Origin: an uncultured Bacteroidota bacterium
GTDB lineage: Bacteria; Bacteroidota; Bacteroidia; Chitinophagales; Chitinophagaceae
Length of the DNA: 40,639 nt
Assembly: GCA_903906365.1 (NCBI GenBank)
Contig: CAIVKC010000011.1
Coordinates: 1-40,639 of the forward strand
Direction of reading: 5' to 3'
Under the pieces are notes generated by a model. It worked only from the letters and a program-made list of their open reading frames with translations. It made no database searches and was not told where the DNA came from. The translations under genes and the position numbers were made by a program. Below are positions 1 to 7,422 of this stretch, piece by piece (within the stretch, counting starts at the first letter, position 1; each line of letters opens with the position of its first letter).

Positions 1-281
1 TCAACTATGACCTCAGCGACTATATACCCGGCTCAAAGGCGGCCCTTAATAACCGGATGGCCGTCGGCCTGGGCGGATTTTTGCGCTGGAACGACGCCTT
101 TATCCCGGTGGTCAAATTGACCTACCACAATATAGAAGTGTTCGCCAGCTATGACGTAAATATCTCCAGATTAAAATCCTCCAGCCTCGGACAGGGGGGA
201 TACGAAATATCGGTAGCCTACAAAGGCTTCCTCTCACAGACCAGCGAAGCCCTCAAACAGGTGCTCTGCCCCAGGTTCTAA
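1..281 (+). CDS. PorP/SprF-family type IX secretion membrane protein, C-terminal fragment
   Basis: The gene runs in from the left edge; the frame is open from base 3 and ends at TAA 279-281, giving about 92 residues. The tail has alternating hydrophobic/polar beta strands and ends in a pattern typical of PorP/SprF: 'FASYDVNISRL', then a Ser/Gly-rich turn, then 'GGYEISVAYKG'. Family members are outer-membrane beta-barrel partners of the gliding/type IX secretion apparatus, often beside genes for large adhesins. An internal ATG at 57 is unlikely to be the start because barrel-like sequence continues upstream of it. Family assignment rests on the C-terminal pattern only. Confidence 0.75.
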   Translation, partial: NYDLSDYIPGSKAALNNRMAVGLGGFLRWNDAFIPVVKLTYHNIEVFASYDVNISRLKSSSLGQGGYEISVAYKGFLSQTSEALKQVLCPRF

Positions 282-593
282 GGATCATAACACATAATAG
301 GCATTGATTAGGGATACCCAAAATGTCAATGCAATCACAGTGGCAGGAACAGAATATATATTTCAGGCACAGTCAATGCACAGGTCGTATACAGTATTAA
401 CGCGCAATTAGATCAACTCGGCTACAGCCTAAAAATATTTCTCCCAGCTCCCTGATGGTTAGGGTACATTAAACCTGAAAAAAACAATACCCATTTCATT
501 GCACCCATTGATCAGAACCATTGGTTTTGGCCGCTGGCATACCTGCCGGAAATCCTACCTTTACATGAAAAAACTGGTAATCCAAAATACAAG
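282..593. other. Intergenic stretch, no gene seen
   Basis: About 310 bases between the PorP tail and the siroheme gene. The sequence is A+T-rich with stops in all frames and no convincing hairpin terminator. The only possible signal is a weak -7-like box near 556. Confidence 0.6.
556..563 (+). promoter_or_regulatory. Weak Bacteroidota-type -7 box upstream of the siroheme gene
   Basis: TACCTTTA matches TAnnTTTG at seven of eight positions and lies 31 bases before the ATG at 594. A TTTG at 526-529 could be the -33 element, but the 26-base spacing is longer than the usual 19-21, so this is tentative. Confidence 0.3.
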
Positions 594-1193
594 ATGAACC
601 GACTGTTCCCCATTTTCCTGAAATTAGAAACCCTTCATACCCTGGTTGTCGGAGGGGGATATGTCGGGTTGGAAAAAATATCCGCGCTGCTGGATAATTC
701 CCCCGAAGCCAGGATTACGCTGGTTGCACCCGAAATCAGCCAGGAGATCCGCGCCCTGGCTGGGAGCCATCCAAATCTGCAGCTGGTGATGCGGGCTTTT
801 AAGGAGGATGACCTCCAGGACAGGGACCTGGTCATTGTGGCCACCAATGACAAAGCATTGAACCGAGAGATCCAGGCGATGGCCAAAAAAAAGAAACTGT
901 TGTGCAATGTGGCAGATACCCCCGAGCTCTGCGATTTTTACCTTTCCTCCATCGTGCAAAAAGGAAATCTTAAAATAGCCATATCAACCAACGGGCTTTC
1001 CCCTACCGCCGCCAAGCGGATCAAAGCCATGCTGCAGGAAAGCTTTCCCGATGACATAGACAATACCTTAAACAACCTCCAGCAAATCCGCAACTACCTG
1101 CAGGGGGACTTCTCGGCAAAAGTGGCGGAACTCAACCGGATCACCGACATCCTGATCCGGGAAAAAAAGCACAAAAACAACAGCCCGTCCTAA
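594..1193 (+). CDS. Precorrin-2 dehydrogenase / sirohydrochlorin ferrochelatase (siroheme synthase N-terminal type)
   Basis: 199 residues, the length of stand-alone SirC/Met8-like proteins. An N-terminal Rossmann fold has the dinucleotide motif GGGYVG (20-25). It is followed by the family's 'VADTPELCDFYLSSIV' segment, whose Asp108 corresponds to the catalytic Asp of CysG/Met8p, and 'IAISTNGLSPTAAKRI' (130-143). Known role: NAD-dependent oxidation of precorrin-2 to sirohydrochlorin and, in bifunctional members, Fe2+ insertion to make siroheme for sulfite or nitrite reductases; cytoplasmic. There is no uroporphyrinogen methyltransferase (CobA/CysG-C) domain here, and no sulfate-assimilation gene lies beside it in this window. 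The start is the first in-frame ATG that keeps the complete Rossmann strand. Whether it also has chelatase activity cannot be told from sequence. Confidence 0.88.
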   Translation: MNRLFPIFLKLETLHTLVVGGGYVGLEKISALLDNSPEARITLVAPEISQEIRALAGSHPNLQLVMRAFKEDDLQDRDLVIVATNDKALNREIQAMAKKKKLLCNVADTPELCDFYLSSIVQKGNLKIAISTNGLSPTAAKRIKAMLQESFPDDIDNTLNNLQQIRNYLQGDFSAKVAELNRITDILIREKKHKNNSPS

Positions 1194-1295
1194 GGCATTC
1201 CCATAAGGGGCCCCATAGCCCGGCGGGGTGGCGATAGGATAAACCAACCTTGTCCGCTCTCTCTAAAAAGCTATCCGTAAGGACCGGCGAATTCC

Positions 1296-1303
1296 TACAT
1301 TTG
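1296..1303 (+). promoter_or_regulatory. Bacteroidota-type -7 promoter box for the SDR gene
   Basis: TACATTTG matches TAnnTTTG exactly, 31 bases before the ATG at 1335, which would leave a leader of roughly 25 bases. I see no good TTTG -33 element at the expected spacing. Confidence 0.5.
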
Positions 1304-1334
1304 CAGCATTAATCCACTATAACTTCAAAAAAAT

Positions 1335-2063
1335 ATGGAAACTTCCAACAACAAGGTCCTCATTACAGGAGGGGCTACCGGTATCGGATTTGGGCTGGCG
1401 CGGCGTTTCATCCGGGAAAACAACACCGTCATCATCTGCGGCAGGCGTTCGGAAGCCCTGAACCAGGCAAAAGCCCAGGAACCATCCCTCATAACCTGGC
1501 AGGGTGACCTTTCCACAACGGCCGACAGGGAAAGACTCTTTGCCTGGGTCAGCGAGCATCATCCCGATATGAATGTGCTGGTCAACAATGCCGGCATACA
1601 GCAATGGATGTCCCTGGATACGGACGATTTCTTCGCCCGCGCAAAGCAGGAGCTGGCCATTAACGTGGAAGCGCCGCTGCACCTAACGCAATTGTTCATC
1701 CGGCATGCAGCGCTCCGGGCCATCCTGAATGTAACCTCCGGGCTTGCCTTTGTGCCACTGGCCAAAGTGCCTACTTATAGCGCAACCAAAGCCTTCCTGC
1801 GGTCCTTCACCCTATCGATGCGGGAACTGCTGAAATCAAAAAATATAGAAGTGATCGAAGTGATCCCCCCTGCCCTCAATACCGACCTGGGCGGAAAAGG
1901 GATACATGACCAGGCCCCGCCCGTGGAAGGCTTTATTGACGCGGTCTTCTCCCAACTCCGGGAAGGAAAACAGGAACTGACCTATGGCTTCAGTGAAAAC
2001 ATGATCAAGGCAGGTCCCGAAGAACTCCGCGAGGCATTTAACCGGATGAACCAGGTACGATGA
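1335..2063 (+). CDS. Short-chain dehydrogenase/reductase (DltE-like)
   Basis: 242 residues, a classical SDR. The cofactor motif TGGATGIG lies at 11-18, NNAG at 84-87, and the catalytic triad is Ser135 (in 'VTSGLAF'), Tyr148 and Lys152 ('YSATK'). Arg residues after the second strand ('CGRRSE') suggest a preference for NADP(H), by family knowledge. The substrate cannot be inferred; the C-terminal part with 'VIPPALNTDL' resembles the DltE-like group often annotated simply as oxidoreductases. It appears to be a single-gene transcription unit with its own -7 box upstream and a convergent cupin gene 29 bases downstream. There is no signal peptide, so it should be cytoplasmic. Confidence 0.88.
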   Translation: METSNNKVLITGGATGIGFGLARRFIRENNTVIICGRRSEALNQAKAQEPSLITWQGDLSTTADRERLFAWVSEHHPDMNVLVNNAGIQQWMSLDTDDFFARAKQELAINVEAPLHLTQLFIRHAALRAILNVTSGLAFVPLAKVPTYSATKAFLRSFTLSMRELLKSKNIEVIEVIPPALNTDLGGKGIHDQAPPVEGFIDAVFSQLREGKQELTYGFSENMIKAGPEELREAFNRMNQVR

Positions 2064-2092
2064 AATAAAGCGGTTGGAAAGATAGGGCATCC

Positions 2093-2647
2093 TCAAAAAG
2101 AAAGGGGTGGGCCAACCACTTCCAGTCCATGGGACTTATAGAGTTCTTTTAGCACATGCTCCTGGTCGGGGATGATGGTCCGGGAGAGTTTACTTACCTG
2201 CAAGAAGAAATCCTCCATGGAGCCGGCAGGCTGAAAAAGCACCAGCATCCTGGCGGGACCTTCGCTGATTTTTGCAAAGGCATGCGGGATCTTTCTGGGC
2301 CCCAGGGCGGAATCCCCCGCTTTGAGATGCAGGTTGTCTTCGCCGACTTTTACGATAAATTCCCCCTCCAGGACATAAAACCATTCATCCTGGTAATGGT
2401 GGAGATGCAGGGCAGGGCCTCCTTTTTCATGGCGCAGCGTATCATAGATCAATAGGTCACCCCCGGTGTCCCGGGATGAAACCTTGCAGTCGAACTGGCC
2501 GCCCATGATCATACGCTCTTCCTGAAAACGGTCCTTTCCGGCTTCCACTTTGATGCCTTTGGCGGCGCGGGGCTTACCGGGACCCTGGGCAATGGCAGGG
2601 AGGGCAGCTGCCAGCAGGGGTATCTGAAGAAACTGTCTTCGTTTCAT
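2093..2647 (-). CDS. Exported cupin-domain protein
   Basis: 184 residues from the ATG at 2647; a longer upstream frame exists but lacks protein-like character, while this start directly gives a signal peptide ('MKRRQFLQIPLLAAALPAIA') with a twin-arginine-like RRQFLQ. The mature part is a single conserved beta-barrel cupin: 'HLHHYQDEWFYVLEGEFIVKVGED' holds the two His and the Glu of cupin motif 1, and 'GDSALGPRKIPHAF' is motif 2 with its Gly and His. These residues normally bind one divalent metal. Such exported cupins are widespread in Bacteroidota and mostly uncharacterised; I assign no substrate. It converges with the SDR gene and is divergent from the small membrane-protein gene at 3000. 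Confidence 0.82.
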   Translation of the reverse strand: MKRRQFLQIPLLAAALPAIAQGPGKPRAAKGIKVEAGKDRFQEERMIMGGQFDCKVSSRDTGGDLLIYDTLRHEKGGPALHLHHYQDEWFYVLEGEFIVKVGEDNLHLKAGDSALGPRKIPHAFAKISEGPARMLVLFQPAGSMEDFFLQVSKLSRTIIPDQEHVLKELYKSHGLEVVGPPLSF

Positions 2648-2999
2648 ATTTGGCAAATTGAAAGGTTCGGGAGGGAGACAGTTAAATATACAAAAAAAAA
2701 CTGATCTTTGCGCCGGATCAATCACTGTCTGGCTGGCAGTACCAGGAACAAAGACCGGCCGGGGCAGGAGGTTTTCCCCTTCGCGTATGGATGGCAGGGG
2801 CTCATCCATACGGCCCTATCACATAACTAAACTTTATTTATATTTACTCCCAGGACCTAATTCCATAGCCGGCAATTACTTCTGGACAAAGCCTTTAGAA
2901 TTTTTTACCAGTTCCCTGATCAATCTTGGTATGGTATGGCTCCTGAAAGGAAGAACAGGATTCCATGACCTGATTCATCATCATTTAGTAATTACAAGG
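2648..2999. other. Divergent intergenic region between the cupin and a small membrane-protein gene
   Basis: About 350 bases with no supported gene. An open frame continues upstream of 3000 but shows no recognisable protein. GATCTTTG at 2703-2710 (plus strand) resembles a -7 box, and A+T-rich tracts occur at 2683-2700 and 2831-2846; none is convincing alone. Confidence 0.45.
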
Positions 3000-3323
3000 A
3001 TGTACATCTACTTTAAAATTGTTCTAAGGATATTCCTGCTCACCGTACTGGTTGTGATACTGATCAAAAGATGGTCGAATTACCTGAAGCAAAAACTGCT
3101 GGAAGAGCACAATGTAGACTTTCAGAAGAACCCCTGGGGTCAGGCCAACCTGGATGAACTCCGGGTCAATTATGGTTCCGACAAATCCCCCGAACTGCGT
3201 CAAAAAATCCTGCGGTTCATTCAGGTGGAAAGACTGACCTATTTCTTCTTTGGCCTCGGGGTCGCCATCCTGGTGGTCCTGGTGGGACTGTTCTTCGCAG
3301 TCCTGGTCTCCCATTCAGATTAA
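3000..3323 (+). CDS. Small two-pass membrane protein, unknown function
   Basis: 107 residues from the ATG at 3000. Residues about 4-22 form one membrane helix (Ile/Leu/Val-rich, 'IVLRIFLLTVLVVILI'). A soluble linker of about 50 residues follows ('KQKLLEEHNVDFQKNPWGQ', then a charged helix), and a second helix lies near the C-terminus ('FFFGLGVAILVVLVGLFFAV'). No family recognised. The frame is open further upstream to 2658, but that part is not protein-like, so I chose the ATG just before the first helix. The gene converges with the operon ending at 3341, only 17 bases away. Confidence 0.6.
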   Translation: MYIYFKIVLRIFLLTVLVVILIKRWSNYLKQKLLEEHNVDFQKNPWGQANLDELRVNYGSDKSPELRQKILRFIQVERLTYFFFGLGVAILVVLVGLFFAVLVSHSD

Positions 3324-3340
3324 AATCATAAGATCCCCCA

Positions 3341-4714
3341 TCAGCGGTAGATCAGGCCGGAGGAATCCGGTGTGAATACGGCCGCCGCCGTGTGCCAGCA
3401 GTAGATCCTTTTGAGCGAGGCACTGGCCTGCAGTTTATCCAGGCAGGGTTTACCAATAGCGGTTTCATTCAAATTGATGACCGTTAGGTTCTTCAACGCG
3501 TTGACCTGGCCGGCGACGCCATCGGAGAGGGGGTTTTTTTCCAGCCTTAGTTTTTCCAGGTTGGTAAAGTTTTTTAAAAATCCCAGGTCGGTTTCCTTCA
3601 GCCCGTTGGCAGACAGGTTAAGCCAGATGGTGTTTTTGGCAATGCCTGGAAAATCCTGTGCAAAGGTCGAGATGGGTATGCCGGAGCCGGCAGGAAGGGT
3701 CAGGTCCAGCCTATCGGGTTTATGCCCCATTAGGCGCACAACCATCCCTTTTTTGCGAAGCCGCTCCACCAGGGTCATATCCAACTGATCGGGTATATCC
3801 GGATTGACAGGTCCGGGCAAATCGGAAAAGGCCATGGCCGAAGCCCCGCCATCCCCCATGCCCAGCACTGCTGCAATGAGGGGCTTTACCTGCTCCTGGT
3901 CGCTGAAACCGGAGAGTCTTTTCCCGGTCGCCGCCCCCGCTTTTTCAATCCACCATCGCAGGACCGCCGTTTCCTCGGGGGAAAGGGGAGGCTTGCCTTC
4001 CGAAGGCATGAATTTTTCATCCCTCGGGTCCAGTGAAATCCTTCTGCACAGCTCGCTCTCCGCGGGCCTGCCTGGCACAACGGCGGGACCACTGCGGCCC
4101 CCTTTGAGCAGGCCGGCCAGCGTCTGTGTGGAAAGGCCTCCTTTGCGTTTACCCCCCTGATGGCAGGACCCGCATTTGGATTCCAGTACCGGCTGCACCA
4201 CGTCTTCATATACCAGGGCGTCTTCCACCCGGGCTGGAAGCTGGCGGGCATGCTGGGAGAGGATCCCCAAATCCAGGTAGCCGCTGCCGTGGGTCAGTCC
4301 CGCACCCTGGTGGCCGCTATAGGCCATCAGCAGGACCAGGCAGACCAGCAGGACCGAAAAGGGCCTGGGGGGCAGCGCATACCAGCGCCTCACCTGGGGG
4401 ATGGCGGTCAGATAAAGGATTCCTGAAACAAGGGCCAGCAGGATGGCAGATATCTTATGGCCGCTTAGCAGCTTGTGGTCATAATCCCCTGTTCGGGAAA
4501 GCAGGTACCCCAACAGGCAGGCCAGGACAGCCGAAATAAATCCCATCAGCAGGCTGAAGGATACGGCCTGTTGCAGGTAATCGTATTTACCCAGGTAGGA
4601 TACCAGGTTGAATATCACAGCCAGCAGCAAAAAGCCGATGGGAAGGTGCACCGTGAGGGGATGGAGGTGACCCAGGTAAGTAAGAACATCCAGCAATATC
4701 ATGGAAACGGCCAT
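3341..4714 (-). CDS. DUF2231-like membrane protein with a Planctomycete-type cytochrome c domain and leucine-rich repeats
   Basis: About 457 residues. I start at the ATG 4714 ('MAVSMILLDVL') rather than a GTG 11 codons upstream. The first ~140 residues form four to five membrane helices, opening with the conserved 'HPLTVHLPIGFLLL' of the DUF2231 type. Next comes a PSCyt1-like domain with one c-type heme site, CGSCH (about 181-185), and a distal 'KFMPSEG' whose Met may be the second iron ligand. The C-terminal ~140 residues hold leucine-rich repeat-like strands ('LGFLKNFTNLEKLRLEKNPL'). Last gene of a five-gene minus-strand operon, 49 bases after the NHL gene. Inference: a membrane electron-transfer partner for the exported enzymes of the operon. 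The domain combination is well supported; the function is not known. Confidence 0.8.
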   Translation of the reverse strand: MAVSMILLDVLTYLGHLHPLTVHLPIGFLLLAVIFNLVSYLGKYDYLQQAVSFSLLMGFISAVLACLLGYLLSRTGDYDHKLLSGHKISAILLALVSGILYLTAIPQVRRWYALPPRPFSVLLVCLVLLMAYSGHQGAGLTHGSGYLDLGILSQHARQLPARVEDALVYEDVVQPVLESKCGSCHQGGKRKGGLSTQTLAGLLKGGRSGPAVVPGRPAESELCRRISLDPRDEKFMPSEGKPPLSPEETAVLRWWIEKAGAATGKRLSGFSDQEQVKPLIAAVLGMGDGGASAMAFSDLPGPVNPDIPDQLDMTLVERLRKKGMVVRLMGHKPDRLDLTLPAGSGIPISTFAQDFPGIAKNTIWLNLSANGLKETDLGFLKNFTNLEKLRLEKNPLSDGVAGQVNALKNLTVINLNETAIGKPCLDKLQASASLKRIYCWHTAAAVFTPDSSGLIYR

Positions 4715-4763
4715 GGTTTTAATGCAGTGAAAAATAAGATATACCACAGGGCGGAGCGACTAC

Positions 4764-5906
4764 TTATACGCGCACGAGTTTTACCGGGGCGGTATGAGCG
4801 GCATTCCACTGGCATACATACAGGTTCTTGTCCTCATCGACACAGACGTCATGACCGTGCTGAAATACCGGGTTAGCCGCCCGCAGGGTCTGCTGCAGCA
4901 CACCGTCCCGGTACAGCGGGGCAGCACCGCCCGGATTGGAGACGACCCTGTTGTCCCTGTCCAGGATGGTGACAAAGCCGGAATTATCATCTAGCATTTT
5001 CCCGGAAGCATCCTTGGACCAGCAGATGCCGGCATAAATATGGTCCCCGTCGGGCACGGCCCTGCACACATACATCCCCGGAAGGTCTACCCGGCGCAGG
5101 AACCGGCCGTCCAGGGTAAATATCTTAAAACAGTTTTCTTCCCGGGAAGTGCAGATGAGTACCGGCCTGTTTTTATCCCGCAGGTCCACGGCCACCCCAT
5201 GGGCGTTGTGCAGGTTATGGTCCGGGTCCTGGTTGTGGTGACCCCCGAAATGATGGATATACTGTCCCCGGTGGTTATACTGGATGATGTAATCGGAGCC
5301 ATAGCCGTCCGCCACATAGATATCCCCGTTGGGTGCCACGGCCGTTTCGGTGGGCATGAAGGGCTCCTCATCGGAGTAGATGCCGATGGTGCGGGGATGG
5401 CCTATGGAAAACAGCAGCTTCCCGTCCAGGGTGGTCTTTACCACCTGCCCGGCCTGCGGATTCCAGTCCCCTGCCCTGTTCTGGTACCAGCCGCAGTCGG
5501 TCAGCAGCAAGAAATCTTCCCCGCCCTCCCGGGAAATGGTCAGCCCGTGTCCGCCGGGGAAAGCCGTTCCCCAGTAATCCAACAGTTTCCCCGATTTGTC
5601 AAAAATGAGGATGTTATTGTGGGTATCATCGCCGAGCATGATGAGTCGGCCCTTGCTGTCCTGCACCATTTCATGGCAGTTGGACAGGGGGTTGCTGTTC
5701 ACACTGATTTTTGCCCAGTTCTTGTCCACTTTGTAACGAAATTCACCATGACCGATGATCTCCTCCTGCGGGTCAGGCCTGAGGGGATGACTAATGGAAA
5801 AGCCAAGGGCGGGCTTGGCCAGGGCCAGGGCCGTGGCAGCCATGGCGGAATGGCGGATGAAATGTCTTCTTGAATGCATATGGCGTGTGGTTTTATTTAA
5901 TTTCAT
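4764..5906 (-). CDS. Tat-exported NHL-repeat beta-propeller, peptidylamidoglycolate lyase (PAL)-like
   Basis: 380 residues. The N-terminus has a twin-arginine signal ('SRRHFIRHSAMAATALALA', ending near 'KPALG'). The rest is a six-bladed NHL propeller with repeats such as 'TAVAPNGDIYVADGYGSDYI' and 'HDVCVDEDKNLYVCQWN'. Three His-containing loops ('GHGLTIS', 'NAHGVAVD', 'HGHDVCVD') sit where PAL-type propellers carry their zinc-binding His residues, so a metal site is plausible. PAL proper cleaves alpha-hydroxyglycine peptides, but bacterial homologues are mostly uncharacterised and I do not claim that reaction. Its ATG is 6 bases after the DUF1501 stop, so co-translation is likely. Expected location: periplasm. 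Confidence 0.82.
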   Translation of the reverse strand: MKLNKTTRHMHSRRHFIRHSAMAATALALAKPALGFSISHPLRPDPQEEIIGHGEFRYKVDKNWAKISVNSNPLSNCHEMVQDSKGRLIMLGDDTHNNILIFDKSGKLLDYWGTAFPGGHGLTISREGGEDFLLLTDCGWYQNRAGDWNPQAGQVVKTTLDGKLLFSIGHPRTIGIYSDEEPFMPTETAVAPNGDIYVADGYGSDYIIQYNHRGQYIHHFGGHHNQDPDHNLHNAHGVAVDLRDKNRPVLICTSREENCFKIFTLDGRFLRRVDLPGMYVCRAVPDGDHIYAGICWSKDASGKMLDDNSGFVTILDRDNRVVSNPGGAAPLYRDGVLQQTLRAANPVFQHGHDVCVDEDKNLYVCQWNAAHTAPVKLVRV

Positions 5907-5912
5907 TTTAGC

Positions 5913-7418
5913 TCAGGAAAGTATTCCCTTTACCACCTTGCCTTCCACGTCCGTCAGGCGGAATTTCCTGCCCTGGAAGCGGAAGGTGAGTCTTTCATGG
6001 TCGATACCCATCAGGTGTAGGAGGGTCGCCTGGAAATCATGCACATGGACGGGATCCTTTACAATATTATAGCTGAAGTCATCGGTTTGTCCATAACTCA
6101 GGCCTGCCTTGACGCCGGCGCCGGCCATCCACATGGTAAAGCAGCGCGGGTGATGATCTCGTCCGTAGTCGTCCTTTGTCAGCCGTCCCTGGGAATAGAC
6201 GGTGCGGCCAAACTCCCCGCCCCAGATGACCAGCGTATCCTCCAGCAGTCCCCTTCTTTTCAGGTCGGTTACCAGGGCTGCCGTGGCCTGGTCGGTGGCC
6301 AGGCACTGCTGCGCGATGGCTTTGGGAAGGCCCCCGTGCTGGTCCCAACCCTGGTGGTAAAGCTGGACGAATTTCACATCCTTTTCCAGCAGTTTACGGG
6401 CAAGCAGGCAATTGGCTGCAAAGGTGCCGGGATCCCGGCTGTCCTTGCCGTATAATTCGAACACCTCCTCCGGTTCCCGGCTGGTGTCCATCACCTCCGG
6501 CACGGAAGTCTGCATCCGAAATGACATTTCATACTGGGCAATGCGGGCTTCGACTTCGGGATCCCCGTAAGAATCATTCTGCAGCCGGTTGAGTCGGGTA
6601 AGGTATTCGAGCATTTCCCTTCGGTCGCTGCCATCATAGCCATCCGGGTTGTTGAGGTAAAGGACTGGATCCCTGCCCGTCCTGAACTGGACACCCTGAT
6701 GGCGGGAGGGAAGAAATCCATTGCCCCATAGCCTGGAATAAAGAGGCTGGTCCTTCTGACCGTTCTTGGATACCAGTACGATGAAAGTGGGCAGGTTTTC
6801 GTTGTCGGAGCCCAGACCATAGCTGATCCAGGATCCTATGGAAGGCCTGCCAGGCAGCTGGTTGCCGGTTTGCAGGAAGGTAATGGCGGGGTCATGGTTG
6901 ATGGCTTCGGAGTAAATGGATTTTACGATGCATAGGTCATCAACGACCCGGGCGGTATGGGGCAGTAGTTCACTGATCCATGTCTGTGATTTACCATGCT
7001 GATCAAAACGGAAAACAGAAGGGGCCACCGGCAGGATGGCCTGGTTGGCGCTCATGCCGGTAAGACGCTGGCCCTTCCTGACCGAATCGGGAAGGTTCTG
7101 CCCGGCCAGGCTTATGAGACCGGGCTTATAATCGAAGGTTTCAAACTGGGAGGGGCCCCCGCTCATGAACAAATACACCACCCGTTTTGCCTTCGGGGCA
7201 AAATGGGGAAGGGCAGAGAGGATTTCCTCTTCCAGCCCGGATGAACCCGGAGGCTGCATACCCCGGCCGCCGAGCTGTTTGCCAAAAAGGCCGCCCAGGG
7301 CCAGCGCTCCCAGGCCCAGGGTGGTCCTGGTCAGAAACCGGCGCCTGTCCCATTGGCGGTGCAGGGCGTCAAATTCGCTTCCCGGCAGCCTGAATTCCTT
7401 GTTTGCATGATCGTCCAT
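5913..7418 (-). CDS. Tat-exported DUF1501 protein (alkaline-phosphatase/sulfatase-like fold)
   Basis: 501 residues. Twin-arginine signal near the N-terminus ('[20 protein letters not shown]'). DUF1501 landmarks: '[20 protein letters not shown]', '[14 protein letters not shown]', '[10 protein letters not shown]' and '[21 protein letters not shown]'. The Asp/His-rich motifs match the predicted metal site of this alkaline-phosphatase-superfamily clan, although no activity is established. DUF1501 proteins are nearly always encoded beside DUF1549/DUF1553 (PSCyt/PSD1) proteins, first noted in Planctomycetes, as here: the DUF1553 gene ends 4 bases before this start. Probable periplasmic partner of the heme lipoprotein. 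Length and motifs are complete. Confidence 0.9.
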   Translation of the reverse strand: MDDHANKEFRLPGSEFDALHRQWDRRRFLTRTTLGLGALALGGLFGKQLGGRGMQPPGSSGLEEEILSALPHFAPKAKRVVYLFMSGGPSQFETFDYKPGLISLAGQNLPDSVRKGQRLTGMSANQAILPVAPSVFRFDQHGKSQTWISELLPHTARVVDDLCIVKSIYSEAINHDPAITFLQTGNQLPGRPSIGSWISYGLGSDNENLPTFIVLVSKNGQKDQPLYSRLWGNGFLPSRHQGVQFRTGRDPVLYLNNPDGYDGSDRREMLEYLTRLNRLQNDSYGDPEVEARIAQYEMSFRMQTSVPEVMDTSREPEEVFELYGKDSRDPGTFAANCLLARKLLEKDVKFVQLYHQGWDQHGGLPKAIAQQCLATDQATAALVTDLKRRGLLEDTLVIWGGEFGRTVYSQGRLTKDDYGRDHHPRCFTMWMAGAGVKAGLSYGQTDDFSYNIVKDPVHVHDFQATLLHLMGIDHERLTFRFQGRKFRLTDVEGKVVKGILS

Positions 7419-7422
7419 AATC

